Assembly (NCBI RefSeq): GCF_016714275.1
Contig: NZ_JADJNP010000001.1
Location: forward strand, 1,612,001-1,676,000
Reading direction: 5' to 3'
DNA from: Tessaracoccus sp.
GTDB taxonomy: Bacteria; Actinomycetota; Actinomycetes; Propionibacteriales; Propionibacteriaceae
Length of the DNA stretch: 64,000 bases
Below the pieces are notes generated by a model that saw only the letters and a list, made by a program, of their open reading frames with translations, did not search any database and was not told where the DNA came from. Position 1 is the first letter of the stretch. Each line of letters begins with the position of its first letter. A program made the translations under genes and the position numbers. Shown here piece by piece: positions 17,379 to 26,714 of this stretch.

Positions 17379-17442
17379 TGTGAGTCGACCGCACCGGCGC
17401 GGCACCAGAGACAGCCGAACCCTTCACCCTCAGGAGAAGACC

Positions 17443-18939
17443 ATGAGCGAAGCGCGCATCACCTTCACACCGGACTTCGTCGTCGGACCCGTCCGCCGAC
17501 GCACGTTCGGGTCGTTCGTCGAGCACCTCGGACGGTGCGTGTACGAGGGCATCTATGAGCCCGGCCATCCCACCGCCGACGCCAAGGGTTTCCGCGGCGA
17601 CGTGATCGAGCTCGTGCGGGAGTTGGGCGTCAGCACCGTCCGGTATCCCGGCGGCAACTTCGTCTCCGGGTACCGCTGGGAGGACGGCGTCGGCCCGCGC
17701 GACCAGCGGCCGCGGCGCCTCGACCTCGCCTGGCACTCCACGGACCCCAACTGGGTGGGCCTGGACGACTTCATGGACTGGGCGCATAAGGCCGACATCG
17801 AGCCGATGATGGCCGTAAATCTCGGCACCCGCGGCGTGGCTGAGGCCCTAGATATCCTCGAATACGCCAATATTCCTGGCGGCACGACGCTCTCCGACCA
17901 GCGCCGGGCCAACGGCGCCGAGGAGCCTCATCGGATCACACTCTGGTGCCTCGGCAACGAGATGGACGGTCCCTGGCAGACCGCCGCCCGAACGGCCCAC
18001 GAGTACGGCCGGATCGCGAGCCAGACGGCGAAGGCCATGCGCATGGTCAACCCGGACCTCGAGTTGGTTGCGTGCGGCTCGTCGAACTCTGGCATGCCCA
18101 CCTTCGGCACCTGGGAGCGCGAGGTGCTGCAGGAGTGCTTCGACGACGTCGACATGATCTCCGCGCACAGCTACTACTGGGTCAAGGACGGAGACCTGCA
18201 GGGGTTCCTCCTCAGCGCCGTCGACATGGACCGCTTCATCGCCTCCATCGCCGCGACGGCCGACGCCGTAGCCGCCGCCAGGAAGTCGACAAAGCGGATC
18301 GGAATTTCTTTCGATGAATGGAATGTCTGGTACAGCGACGGTGAGGCTTCGCAGACCCCCACCGGCGACGACTGGCCGGTGGCTCCGCATCTGCTCGAGG
18401 ACAACTACACCGTCGCCGACGCGGTGGTCGTCGGCAACCTGCTGATCAGCCTTCTCCGGAACACCGACCGCGTCTGGGTCGCGAACCAGGCCCAGCTCGT
18501 CAACGTGATCGCACCGATCATGACCGAGGTCGGCGGTCCGGCGTGGAAGCAGACCATCTTCCACCCGTTCGCGCTGACCGCTCGCCACGCGCAGGGCGAG
18601 GTGCTGCGCGTCAATCTCGACGCGCCGATCATCGACTCCCCGCAGTTTGGCGAGGCGCCGGCGATCGACGCCGTGGCCACGCACGACGTCGCCTCCGGCG
18701 AGACCGCGGTCTTCCTGGTCAACCGCAGCGCCACCGAGACGATCACCGTCCGGGCCACCGTCCCCGGCGCCCGCTTGGTCGAGGCCGTCACGTTCCACAA
18801 CGAAGACAACCAGTACAAGGCCAGCGCCGGTGACCACGACTCCGTCGTGCCGCAGCCGAACGCCTCGGCTTCGCTGACCGACGACGAGCTCTCCCTCGAC
18901 CTGCCACCGGTCAGCTGGTCGATGGTGCGCCTCGGCTGA
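17443..18939 (+). CDS. Alpha-L-arabinofuranosidase, GH51 (copy 1)
   Basis: 498 residues with no signal peptide, so it works in the cytoplasm on imported arabino-oligosaccharides, releasing L-arabinose. The GH51 acid/base glutamate lies in CLGNEMDGPWQ and the nucleophile glutamate in SFDEWNVWY; the arabinose-binding start FGSFVEHLGRCVYEGIYEPG is intact. A C-terminal beta-sandwich follows the TIM barrel. The ATG at 17443 has CAGGAGA upstream. It shares a LacI operator with the divergent importer. It is the same length as, and very similar to, the enzyme at 24161-25657, so the locus carries a duplicated enzyme. Confidence 0.95.
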   Translation: MSEARITFTPDFVVGPVRRRTFGSFVEHLGRCVYEGIYEPGHPTADAKGFRGDVIELVRELGVSTVRYPGGNFVSGYRWEDGVGPRDQRPRRLDLAWHSTDPNWVGLDDFMDWAHKADIEPMMAVNLGTRGVAEALDILEYANIPGGTTLSDQRRANGAEEPHRITLWCLGNEMDGPWQTAARTAHEYGRIASQTAKAMRMVNPDLELVACGSSNSGMPTFGTWEREVLQECFDDVDMISAHSYYWVKDGDLQGFLLSAVDMDRFIASIAATADAVAAARKSTKRIGISFDEWNVWYSDGEASQTPTGDDWPVAPHLLEDNYTVADAVVVGNLLISLLRNTDRVWVANQAQLVNVIAPIMTEVGGPAWKQTIFHPFALTARHAQGEVLRVNLDAPIIDSPQFGEAPAIDAVATHDVASGETAVFLVNRSATETITVRATVPGARLVEAVTFHNEDNQYKASAGDHDSVVPQPNASASLTDDELSLDLPPVSWSMVRLG

Positions 18940-19036
18940 ACCCTCGCTGCGAACGCGGCTGGGCCGCTCCGGCCGCATCGCCTCCTGTGACACAATGGCC
19001 GCTGCCAACCGCTGAACCGATCGAAGGGGGTCTGGT

Positions 19037-20056
19037 ATGGCGGCGACCATGCAGGATGTTGCCAAGCTCGCGGGGGTCTCCGCGAAGACGGTCTCCAACG
19101 TCGTCAACAACCACCCACGAGTCAGCGCTGCGACCAGGGAGCGGGTGCAGGACGCGATCGACAAACTCGGCTACGAGCTGAACCTCACGGCACGAAACCT
19201 CCGGCAGGGCAGGACCGGGCTGATTGGCGTGGCGCTGCCGGAGTTGAAGCTCCCCTACTTCGCGGAACTGGCCGACTCGATCATCTGCGAGGCTGAGGCA
19301 GTCGGGCTCCGCGTGATGATCGAGCAGACCAACTCCGACCGTGCTCGCGAGATCGACGTGCTCCACGGTCAGCGACGGCTCATGACCGATGGCCTGATCT
19401 TCTCGCCGCTCGCGCTGGGTCAGGAGGACATCGGTCTTTTCAGGGTGGACTTTCCCTTGGTGTTGCTCGGCGAACGAGTGTTCGGCTCCGTCAACGACCA
19501 CATCACCATGAGCAATGTCGAGGCAGCCAAGGCGGTTACCCGCCACCTCCTTGAGCGGGGGCGCCGCCGGATCGCGGTCGTCGGCGCGCACCCGGGAGAG
19601 CGGGTAGGCTCGGCCGCGCTGCGTGAACAGGGGTACCGCGAGGCCTTGCGCGACGCAGGGCTCCCCATCGATGAGGCCCTCATCCGGACGACCGTGATGT
19701 GGCACCGCAACACCGGTGCGACCGCGACCGACGAACTACTCGAAGACGGCGTCGACTTCGACGCCGTCTTCGCTCTGAACGACACGCTCGCCATGGGTGT
19801 CCTGCGGAGCCTGCATTCCCATGGTCTCCGAGTGCCGGACGACGTCGCGGTCGTGGGATTCGACAACATCGACGAGGCGGCATACACGAGGCCAACGCTC
19901 ACCAGCGTCGCGCCCGGCAGAGAACAGATCGCACGCGAAGCGGTCGAACTGCTCACCTTGAGGATCGGCGAGACCCGCCTCCCCCTGGAGAGCCGAGCAC
20001 CGATTAAGCGCATCCTTGCCGACTACGAGGTTGTCGTTCGGGAGTCGAGCGGCTGA
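19037..20056 (+). CDS. LacI-family transcriptional repressor (arabinoside locus, copy 2)
   Basis: 339 residues, HTH MQDVAKLAGVSAKTVSNVVN and sensor core as in its paralogue at 13159. The recognition helix differs only slightly (SVKTVSNVVNEY versus SAKTVSNVVNNH), so the two could bind similar operators. The ATG at 19037 has GAAGGGGG upstream. It lies 97 bases after the first GH51 gene on the same strand and converges on the YesL and second importer genes. The CATCGATG-like sites at 24019-24131 are its likely targets (inference). Confidence 0.88.
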   Translation: MAATMQDVAKLAGVSAKTVSNVVNNHPRVSAATRERVQDAIDKLGYELNLTARNLRQGRTGLIGVALPELKLPYFAELADSIICEAEAVGLRVMIEQTNSDRAREIDVLHGQRRLMTDGLIFSPLALGQEDIGLFRVDFPLVLLGERVFGSVNDHITMSNVEAAKAVTRHLLERGRRRIAVVGAHPGERVGSAALREQGYREALRDAGLPIDEALIRTTVMWHRNTGATATDELLEDGVDFDAVFALNDTLAMGVLRSLHSHGLRVPDDVAVVGFDNIDEAAYTRPTLTSVAPGREQIAREAVELLTLRIGETRLPLESRAPIKRILADYEVVVRESSG

Positions 20057-20065
20057 CGCCGACGG

Positions 20066-20737
20066 TCAGGGGTGGCGCGGGTCAACGGGCACGCCGACGA
20101 TGTGCAGCCGCCTGCGTGCCAGCCAGGCCGTCAGAAGCGCGATGAGGCCGGGCGCAAGTAGGACCGCGGCCACCGGGGCTACCCATACCAGGACTCCGAT
20201 CGAGGCCAGACAGGTCAACCACACCAGCACGTGACCAGGCGACACGAGGGGCATCACCAGGGCGATGCGCCACAGCGACCAGGCCGTAGCCTCCTCGGCC
20301 GCCGGAAGCGCCAGCAGGTTGACGAGGAAGCCGATGGCGAAGAACAACCACGCCGCGACGACGGCGGTGAGCACCAGGGCCGTCCCGGCCCAGGGACCGC
20401 TGAACCCCCGCAGGATCCAGAAGTCCAGCGCCAGGACGGCCACGGCGAGCGTCGCAGGCCACCCGACTCGGTTAGCCCGCGCAAAGCTGGCGCGCCACGC
20501 ATCGGCATACTCCCGGATCGGCTGTCCGCTCGGCTCTTCCGACAAGAGCCGGTGAAGGACGTCGCAGGCGGCAACCCCGGAGGGAAGCCAACCGAGAAGA
20601 ACCGCACCGGCAGCGGTCCCCAGCAGCGAGAGCACGGAGACCTCGACCGTTTGTGTCACGCGACCGAGCCAGCGCATCGCCGCGTGGGACCAGTCGCCGG
20701 CCTCGCCCGAGCCCGCCACGTCAGCCCTTCGAGCCAC
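20066..20737 (-). CDS. YesL-family (DUF624) membrane protein
   Basis: 223 residues with four to five hydrophobic helices and a mid-segment GWPATLAVAVLALDFWILRG that fits DUF624/YesL. Members are small integral membrane proteins found beside sugar ABC importers and glycosidases; their molecular role is not established. The start overlaps the end of the MalG-type permease by 17 bases, so it is the last gene of the second importer operon. It has no counterpart in the first importer operon. Confidence 0.7.
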   Translation of the reverse strand: MARRADVAGSGEAGDWSHAAMRWLGRVTQTVEVSVLSLLGTAAGAVLLGWLPSGVAACDVLHRLLSEEPSGQPIREYADAWRASFARANRVGWPATLAVAVLALDFWILRGFSGPWAGTALVLTAVVAAWLFFAIGFLVNLLALPAAEEATAWSLWRIALVMPLVSPGHVLVWLTCLASIGVLVWVAPVAAVLLAPGLIALLTAWLARRRLHIVGVPVDPRHP

Positions 20738-21569
20738 TCAGCGCGACCGACTCGATGATCTGCTTCTGGAAGGCCACGAAGATCGCGAAGACCGGAATCA
20801 GCGCAATCACCGACGCCGCCATGATCAGGGGATAGTCCGTCTGGATGGCGTAGTTGGCATTGAAGTTCGCGATGACCACCTGCAGCGTCTGCTTTTCCGG
20901 CGTGTTCAGGTAGATCAAGGGCGCGAGATAGTCGTTCCACACCGCCATGAACCAGAGGATGAACTGCGCCGCGATAGCCGGCCGGATCAACGGCAGGATC
21001 AAAGATCCGAAGATCCGGAGGTACCCCGCTCCGTCGATCTTGGCGGCCTCGATCAGCGAGTCGGGCACGCTGTGCAGATACTGCCGCAGGAAGAAGATCA
21101 TCATGATGTTTCCGAACAGGCCGGGAATGATCAGCGGAAGCAGCGTGTCCACCCAGTTCAGGTTCGCAAACATGACGAACTGCGGGATCATCAGCGTGGG
21201 GAACGGAATCATCAAGCCGGCAAGCATGCCCAGGAAGATCGCGTTCTTCCCGGGAAGGCGTAGTTTCGCGAACGCGAAAGCAGCCAGCGTCGACGTGATC
21301 GATCCGACGATCGTCACGGTCAGCGACACGACCAACGAGTTCTTTATGCCCGAAAGCAGCGGACCTGCCGACCAGACGCGCACATAGTTCTCCCACTGAG
21401 GAACCGGCGGGATCCACTCAGGGGGAAGCGCGAACACGCCCTCCTGCGTCTTGAGCGACGTCGACACCATCCAGAGCAGAGGGGCGACCATGAAGACGCC
21501 CCCGATCAGTAAGGCGATCGCAACGAGGATGCTGCCGGTGCGGTAGCTCTGTTTCATCGATCTGGCCAC
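20721..21569 (-). CDS. Carbohydrate ABC importer permease, MalG type (copy 2)
   Basis: 282 residues, six membrane segments, EAA loop SLIEAAKIDGAGYLRIFGSL. It lies one base after the MalF-type gene in the operon begun at 23919. It forms the membrane channel of the second importer. The ATPase would again come from elsewhere in the genome. Similar in type to 14212-15093 but clearly diverged, so the duplication of importers is old or they were acquired separately. Confidence 0.92.
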   Translation of the reverse strand: MARSMKQSYRTGSILVAIALLIGGVFMVAPLLWMVSTSLKTQEGVFALPPEWIPPVPQWENYVRVWSAGPLLSGIKNSLVVSLTVTIVGSITSTLAAFAFAKLRLPGKNAIFLGMLAGLMIPFPTLMIPQFVMFANLNWVDTLLPLIIPGLFGNIMMIFFLRQYLHSVPDSLIEAAKIDGAGYLRIFGSLILPLIRPAIAAQFILWFMAVWNDYLAPLIYLNTPEKQTLQVVIANFNANYAIQTDYPLIMAASVIALIPVFAIFVAFQKQIIESVALSGSKG

Positions 21570-21570
21570 G

Positions 21571-22503
21571 TCACTCCACTCCCTCGTGCGAGTTGCGCGC
21601 GTTCAGCCAGAACTGGAACGCGGTGATGGCGAAGACGAGGGTTCCCAGCAGCACGGCCATCGCTGAGGCATAGCCCATCTGCAGGTTCGAGAACGCCTGG
21701 CGCCAGATGTACCAGACCACCGATGCCGAGGAGAACTCGGGCCCTCCCGTGGGGGTCATGATGTTGATCTCGGTGAAGATCTGCGAGCCTCCGATGATGC
21801 TCGTGACCACGAGGAAGAACGTGACCGGCCGCACCATGGGCAACGTGATGTGGAGGAATCTCTTGAAGGAACCTGCGCCGTCGAGTTCCGCCGCCTCATA
21901 AAGCGTCCGAGGAACGCTCTGCAGGGCGGCGAGATAGAGGAGCATTGAGTATCCCAGACCCTTCCAGACCGCCATGATGATCAGGGCCAGCTTGACCGTG
22001 CGGACGTCCTGAAGCCAGTTGGGGCCGTCGATGCCGAAGACCGCGAGCGCCTGGTTGACGAGGCCGAAGTCACCGTTGTACGCCCATTGCCAGAGGATGG
22101 AGACCGCGGCCAGCGACGACACCACCGGCACGTAGTAGATGGATCGGAAGAACGACTGACCCGGCATCCTACGATTCATCGCCAGAGCGAGAGTCAGCGA
22201 GATGACCAGGCCGATCGGGATGCCGATCATGTAGAAGAAGGTGTTGTACAGCGACTTCAGGAAGTAGGGGTCGTTGAAAGCCTGGACGTAGTTGGCGAAG
22301 CCCACCCAAGTCGGCGAACTCAACATGTTCCAGTTCGTGAAGGACGCGTAGACGCTGTACAGGAACGGGGCGATCACGAAGATCAGAAAGCCCAGCAGCG
22401 GCGGCGCGATGAAGGCCGCCGTGACCCTGTGCTCCCGGCGGTAGAGGGTGGATGTGCGTCGACTCTGCGGCGGTGTCGGCGTGTCGATCAGTAGTGCGCT
22501 CAT
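21571..22503 (-). CDS. Carbohydrate ABC importer permease, MalF type (copy 2)
   Basis: 310 residues with an N-terminal cytoplasmic tail (about 30 residues), then six membrane segments and the EAA loop YEAAELDGAGSFKRFLHITLP. It lies 66 bases after the binding-protein stop in the operon. Together with 20721-21569 and the intact lipoprotein it makes a complete importer apart from the ATPase. Confidence 0.92.
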   Translation of the reverse strand: MSALLIDTPTPPQSRRTSTLYRREHRVTAAFIAPPLLGFLIFVIAPFLYSVYASFTNWNMLSSPTWVGFANYVQAFNDPYFLKSLYNTFFYMIGIPIGLVISLTLALAMNRRMPGQSFFRSIYYVPVVSSLAAVSILWQWAYNGDFGLVNQALAVFGIDGPNWLQDVRTVKLALIIMAVWKGLGYSMLLYLAALQSVPRTLYEAAELDGAGSFKRFLHITLPMVRPVTFFLVVTSIIGGSQIFTEINIMTPTGGPEFSSASVVWYIWRQAFSNLQMGYASAMAVLLGTLVFAITAFQFWLNARNSHEGVE

Positions 22504-22569
22504 GCGGTTCTCCGACGTTGGGACGGGACGGACCCGATTGAGGGGTCCGCCCCGTCAAGTGGGTTATGG

Positions 22570-23919
22570 TCAGCGCCCCGCGGCCTGATTGGCCTGGTCG
22601 AGCTTCTGCTGCATTCGCGTCTGGACCCCCGGGAGCCATTCCGCCGCTGTGACCTTGCCGTCGAGGACCTGCTGGATGTCGACCCAGAAGTCGTCGTACC
22701 ACTCGGGCGACCACGTGGTCGCCGCCGGCAGCGCACGGCCGTACCGGTCCGCGATCTTGACGAACTCCTCCCGGTTCTCCGGCTTCCCCTCCTGTTCGAG
22801 GTACTCCCCCTTCGCCATATCGACGAGGTTGGGGATCTGGATGCCTGCCTGGTAGAGGCTGCGTTGCGCGTCCTCGTCCGCCGAGAGGAACATCGCGAGC
22901 TGCGTCGCGAGTTCCGGATGCTTCGTCTTGTTCGATACCGAGATGCCGAGCGACCCCAGCCAGGTGGCCGTCTGCCCCGTCCTTCCAACTGGATAGGGAA
23001 TCAAGTCCCAATCGAAGTCGAGCTTCTGATAGGTGCTCACGTCCCACGGCCCCACCGGGAAGAAGCCGATCTGACCGCGCATCCATCGCTGATAGGTGTC
23101 CATGGTCTGCGCCTGCTCGATGGACGGGGTCGACTTGTCGATCAACTGAATGTCGGCGAAGTCCTGGAGTGCCTCCGCGAACTCCGGTGTATCGATGGTG
23201 ACCGTACGACGTTCGGGGTCGGCCCAGTCCGCGCCGTTCGACCAGACCCACGCCTGGAGGTTCCACACAACGTTGAGGCCGGTCCCCCACTGCTCGCCGC
23301 TGGTCAGCTTCTTGGCGACGTCGCGGAACTCAGACCACGTGTACGGCGTGTCCTTGTCGGGCAGCGGGATGCCGGCCTTCTCGAACATGGTCTTGTTGTA
23401 CCCGAAGGAGAACGGACCGACGTCCTTGGGGAGGCCGTAGATGTCGCCCTGGCCGACCCTGTCGCCGTCGAAACGGTACGAGTCGACGCCGTACTTCCAG
23501 ATCTTGCTGATGTCCAGGCCGGCACTCGCGATGTCTGGTGACATGCTGCGGACGACGCCGTTCTTGGCGAACGCCATGACAGATCCCTGTTCCAGGTAAA
23601 ACACGTCCGGCACTTGGTTGCCCGCGATGGCCGCCTGGAGCTTGGTGCGGTACTGGTCCGCGTCAGTGACGATCACCTTCACCTTCGCTCCGGTCTGCTG
23701 CTCGAACTGTGCGATGGCTTTGTTGTACGCCTCCCGCTCGTCCGCTCCGCCGCGGAACATGTAGGTGAGCTCCGCCCCTGCTCCGGAGCCGCCGCCCGTC
23801 GTTCCCGACGTGCCCTGCGGGCTGGGCGTGCCGCTTCCTCCGCATGCGGTCAGTCCCGCCGCCACGGCCGTTGCTCCGATGCCGGTCAGCAGTGAGCGGC
23901 GGGAGATTGTGTTGGACAT
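22570..23919 (-). CDS. Extracellular sugar-binding lipoprotein (copy 2 importer)
   Basis: 449 residues. Signal SRRSLLTGIGATAVAAGLTAC gives a twin-arginine-like start and lipobox Cys near residue 26, followed by a Gly/Ser/Thr linker, then a full SBP_bac_1 fold. It is anchored outside the membrane and captures the sugar, probably arabinan fragments in view of the GH51 and GH43 neighbours. The start at 23919 has GAAAGGGG upstream. Unlike its counterpart at 15988-17297 it is uninterrupted, so it could serve both importers if specificity overlaps (inference). Confidence 0.93.
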   Translation of the reverse strand: MSNTISRRSLLTGIGATAVAAGLTACGGSGTPSPQGTSGTTGGGSGAGAELTYMFRGGADEREAYNKAIAQFEQQTGAKVKVIVTDADQYRTKLQAAIAGNQVPDVFYLEQGSVMAFAKNGVVRSMSPDIASAGLDISKIWKYGVDSYRFDGDRVGQGDIYGLPKDVGPFSFGYNKTMFEKAGIPLPDKDTPYTWSEFRDVAKKLTSGEQWGTGLNVVWNLQAWVWSNGADWADPERRTVTIDTPEFAEALQDFADIQLIDKSTPSIEQAQTMDTYQRWMRGQIGFFPVGPWDVSTYQKLDFDWDLIPYPVGRTGQTATWLGSLGISVSNKTKHPELATQLAMFLSADEDAQRSLYQAGIQIPNLVDMAKGEYLEQEGKPENREEFVKIADRYGRALPAATTWSPEWYDDFWVDIQQVLDGKVTAAEWLPGVQTRMQQKLDQANQAAGR

Positions 23920-24018
23920 ACTCGCCCCTTTCGTTTCAGGGTCACGGCCACGCGATTGCCTTCCTTGGCGATGTACGAGGTGGCCAAGACCGGGTTACTC
24001 CTGGGTATCAGTCTGAAG

Positions 24019-24131
24019 GTAATCGATGAACATATCAACCCGGCGACCGACGTCGAGCGAGTCAGAATTACGCTCAGTTACGGGGTTGACCCAGGGAAAT
24101 CCGCTTGCCATGATGATGATTCATCGATGTA
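24019..24131. promoter_or_regulatory. Divergent control region with two TTCATCGAT operator-like sites and a GH51 promoter
   Basis: TTCATCGATGTA (24120-24131) on the plus strand and TTCATCGATTAC on the minus strand (24030-24019) share the CATCGAT core of the operator at 17349. For the plus strand, TTGACC (24086-24091), a 17-base spacer and CATGAT (24109-24114) form a promoter whose start would fall on the first site, a repressing layout. The minus-strand promoter of the importer is less clear. The remaining bases between 23920 and 24160 show nothing else. Confidence 0.55.
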
Positions 24132-24160
24132 CCTATCATCAACGCAGGAGTTGATCCGCC

Positions 24161-25657
24161 TTGCGCACCGCACGCCTCACCATCAATCCCACCTTCGTCG
24201 TCGGCCCCGTTCGCCGCCGCACCTTCGGCTCCTTCATCGAGCACCTCGGACGTTGCGTCTACAGCGGGATCTTCGAGCCCGGGCATCCTCGTGCCGACGA
24301 GGAGGGGCTCCGCACCGACGTGCTCGAACTCATCCGAGAGCTAGGTGTCTCCACGGTCCGCTACCCCGGCGGCAATTTCGTGTCCGGCTACCGCTGGGAG
24401 GACGGCGTGGGGCCCGTCGAGCGGCGACCCCACCGCCTGGACCTCGCGTGGCACTCCTCCGACCCGAACACGTTCGGCACCGACGAGTTCATGCGTTGGG
24501 CCGAGAAGGCCGGCGTCGAACCGATGATGGCCGTCAACCTCGGCACCCGCGGCGTGCAGGAAGCCCTCGACCTCCTCGAGTACTGCAACGTGCCAGCCGT
24601 ATCGCACTTCGCCGAGCAGCGCCGGGCCAACGGGGCCGACCAGCCCTACCGCGTCAGGATGTGGTGCCTCGGCAACGAGATGGACGGCCCATGGCAGATC
24701 GGCCACAAGACGGCGGCCGAGTATGCCCGCCTCGCGGCCGAGACCGGCAGAGCCATGCGAATGATCGACCCGAGTCTGGAGCTCGTCGCCTGCGGCTCCT
24801 CGGGCCGAGCGATGCCGACGTTCGGCGAGTGGGAGCGCGAGGTACTCTCCGAGACCTGGGACCAGGTCGACATGATCTCTGCACACGCCTACTACTGGGA
24901 GAAGGAGGCCGGCCTCCAGGAGTTCCTTGTGAGCGCCGAGGACATGGACCGCTTCATCGACCAGGTAGCCGCGACCGCCGACGCCGTGGGCGCCGCCAGA
25001 AAGAGCGAAAAGGTCATCGGGATCTCGTTCGACGAGTGGAACGTCTGGTACCAGGATCGCACGCCCTCGCTCCCTCCAACCGGGGACGACTGGCCGGTCG
25101 CTCCCAGGCTCCTAGAGGACAACTACTCGGTTGCCGACGCCATCGTCGTCGGCAACCTCCTGATCTCGCTGCTTCGCCACACCGACAGGGTATGGTCGGC
25201 CAGCCTGGCGCAGCTGGTCAACGTGATCGCGCCCATCATGGCCGAGCCCGGCGGCCCAACGTGGAAGCAAACAATCTTCCATCCCTTCGCCCTCACCTCC
25301 GCATACGCGAAGGGGAAAGTCCTCCGGGTCGTTCTCGACGGACCCACGATCGCCAGCCAGGAGTTCGGAACGGTCCAGGCCGTCGATGCCGTAGCGACCT
25401 GGGACTCCGACGAAGGGGCGATCTTCATGGTCAACCGCCATGAGCGAGAGGCCGTCGCGATGGAGATCGCCGTGCCACCTGGCCATCGGTTGGTCGAGGC
25501 GATCACCCTCGCTCACGACGATCCGCGGTGGCAGGCAAGCCCGACGGACGACACCACCGTGGCCCCTCGGTCCAACGACACCGCGGTCCTCCACACGACA
25601 GGGGTGGCCGTCACCCTCCCCCCGGTCTCCTGGACGATGCTCAGGCTGGCCCGGTGA
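24161..25657 (+). CDS. Alpha-L-arabinofuranosidase, GH51 (copy 2)
   Basis: 498 residues, exactly the length of copy 1 and alignable throughout. Catalytic residues are in CLGNEMDGPWQ (acid/base Glu) and SFDEWNVWY (nucleophile Glu). No signal peptide, so cytosolic. The start is TTG at 24161 with CAGGAG ten bases upstream; the frame upstream is a different, unrelated reading. The stop overlaps the GTG of the GH43 gene, so enzyme and arabinanase are cotranslated. It is divergent from the second importer operon. Confidence 0.94.
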   Translation: MRTARLTINPTFVVGPVRRRTFGSFIEHLGRCVYSGIFEPGHPRADEEGLRTDVLELIRELGVSTVRYPGGNFVSGYRWEDGVGPVERRPHRLDLAWHSSDPNTFGTDEFMRWAEKAGVEPMMAVNLGTRGVQEALDLLEYCNVPAVSHFAEQRRANGADQPYRVRMWCLGNEMDGPWQIGHKTAAEYARLAAETGRAMRMIDPSLELVACGSSGRAMPTFGEWEREVLSETWDQVDMISAHAYYWEKEAGLQEFLVSAEDMDRFIDQVAATADAVGAARKSEKVIGISFDEWNVWYQDRTPSLPPTGDDWPVAPRLLEDNYSVADAIVVGNLLISLLRHTDRVWSASLAQLVNVIAPIMAEPGGPTWKQTIFHPFALTSAYAKGKVLRVVLDGPTIASQEFGTVQAVDAVATWDSDEGAIFMVNRHEREAVAMEIAVPPGHRLVEAITLAHDDPRWQASPTDDTTVAPRSNDTAVLHTTGVAVTLPPVSWTMLRLAR

Positions 25658-26682
25658 GCTCTCGGCACTGGGCGGCCGCCGCGCTAGGATGCGCAACGCT
25701 TCTCGCAGGATGCAGCCAACCAGAATCCGCGGCTCGACCGGTCGCTATCGAGATTCCTGTGTCGGGCGACACCCGGGTGCATGATCCGGGCCTGGTCGTC
25801 GGCACCTCCACACGTCCCTGGCTGGTCTTCTCGACCGGCGACCTGCGGGTCGGCCTGGGCGCCATCCAGCTCCGGACCTCACCCGACGGCAGGGAATGGA
25901 CCGACGCCGGGGTGGTGTGGACGCCCTCGACGGAGCCGGTCTGGGCCGTGGAAAAGATCACCGGCGTCGAGAACTTCTGGGCACCTGAGGTCCTTGTCCA
26001 CGATGGCACGTGGTACCTCTACTACGCGGTCTCCACGTTCGGGTCGAATACCTCCGCCATCGGACTCCGGACCAACGACTCGTTCGACCCGGAACGGCCG
26101 TCCGACGGGTGGATCGACCGCGGCGAAGTGTGGAGTTCGGACGGCACGCGCAACTACAACGCCATCGATCCCACCCTCCTGATCGACCAGGACGGCCAAG
26201 GATGGATGGCCTTCGGCTCGTTCTGGGGCGGGATCCAGCTACTCCCCATCGACTTTCCTTCAGGCAAGCCCCCGGTGGGTGCAGAGCCGGCGACGATCGC
26301 CGACCGCGGCTCGCCGCCGAACGCCATCGAGGCGCCCGCGTTGCTGCACCGCGACGGGTGGTACTACCTCTTCGTGTCGTTCGACTCATGCTGCAGAGGC
26401 ACCGCGAGCACCTACAACATCAACGTCGGGCGTGCCCGCGAAGTCCAAGGACCCTACCTCGACGCAGACGGCGTCGCTCTCTCCGAAGGCGGCGGCACGC
26501 TCCTGCTGGAGGCTGAGGGCGACCGGATCGGACCGGGAGGGCAGTCGGTGTCCGGCAACGTCATGGCCTTTCACTACTACGACGCCGCCCTTGCCGGCGA
26601 GCCTCGGTTGGCTCTCCGTGAACTGGGGTGGACAGCTGATGGCTGGCCGATCCTGCAAACCACCGCACCCGAGGATTCCTAG
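25654..26682 (+). CDS. GH43 lipoprotein, probable arabinanase/arabinofuranosidase
   Basis: 342 residues from the GTG overlapping the GH51 stop. The N-terminus SSRHWAAAALGCATLLAGC is a lipoprotein signal with lipobox LAGC. The five-bladed propeller shows VHDPGLV (base Asp), IDPTLLID and APEVL blade motifs, and IEAPALLHRDGWYYLF (acid Glu), all as in GH43. HDP and the FWAPEV pattern suit endo-1,5-alpha-L-arabinanases. Outside the cell it would cut arabinan to oligomers for the neighbouring importer. Exact linkage preference cannot be read from the sequence. Confidence 0.88.
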   Translation: MSSRHWAAAALGCATLLAGCSQPESAARPVAIEIPVSGDTRVHDPGLVVGTSTRPWLVFSTGDLRVGLGAIQLRTSPDGREWTDAGVVWTPSTEPVWAVEKITGVENFWAPEVLVHDGTWYLYYAVSTFGSNTSAIGLRTNDSFDPERPSDGWIDRGEVWSSDGTRNYNAIDPTLLIDQDGQGWMAFGSFWGGIQLLPIDFPSGKPPVGAEPATIADRGSPPNAIEAPALLHRDGWYYLFVSFDSCCRGTASTYNINVGRAREVQGPYLDADGVALSEGGGTLLLEAEGDRIGPGGQSVSGNVMAFHYYDAALAGEPRLALRELGWTADGWPILQTTAPEDS

Positions 26683-26714
26683 TCGTCACCAGGACTACTC
26701 GTCGCAACAGGCGG

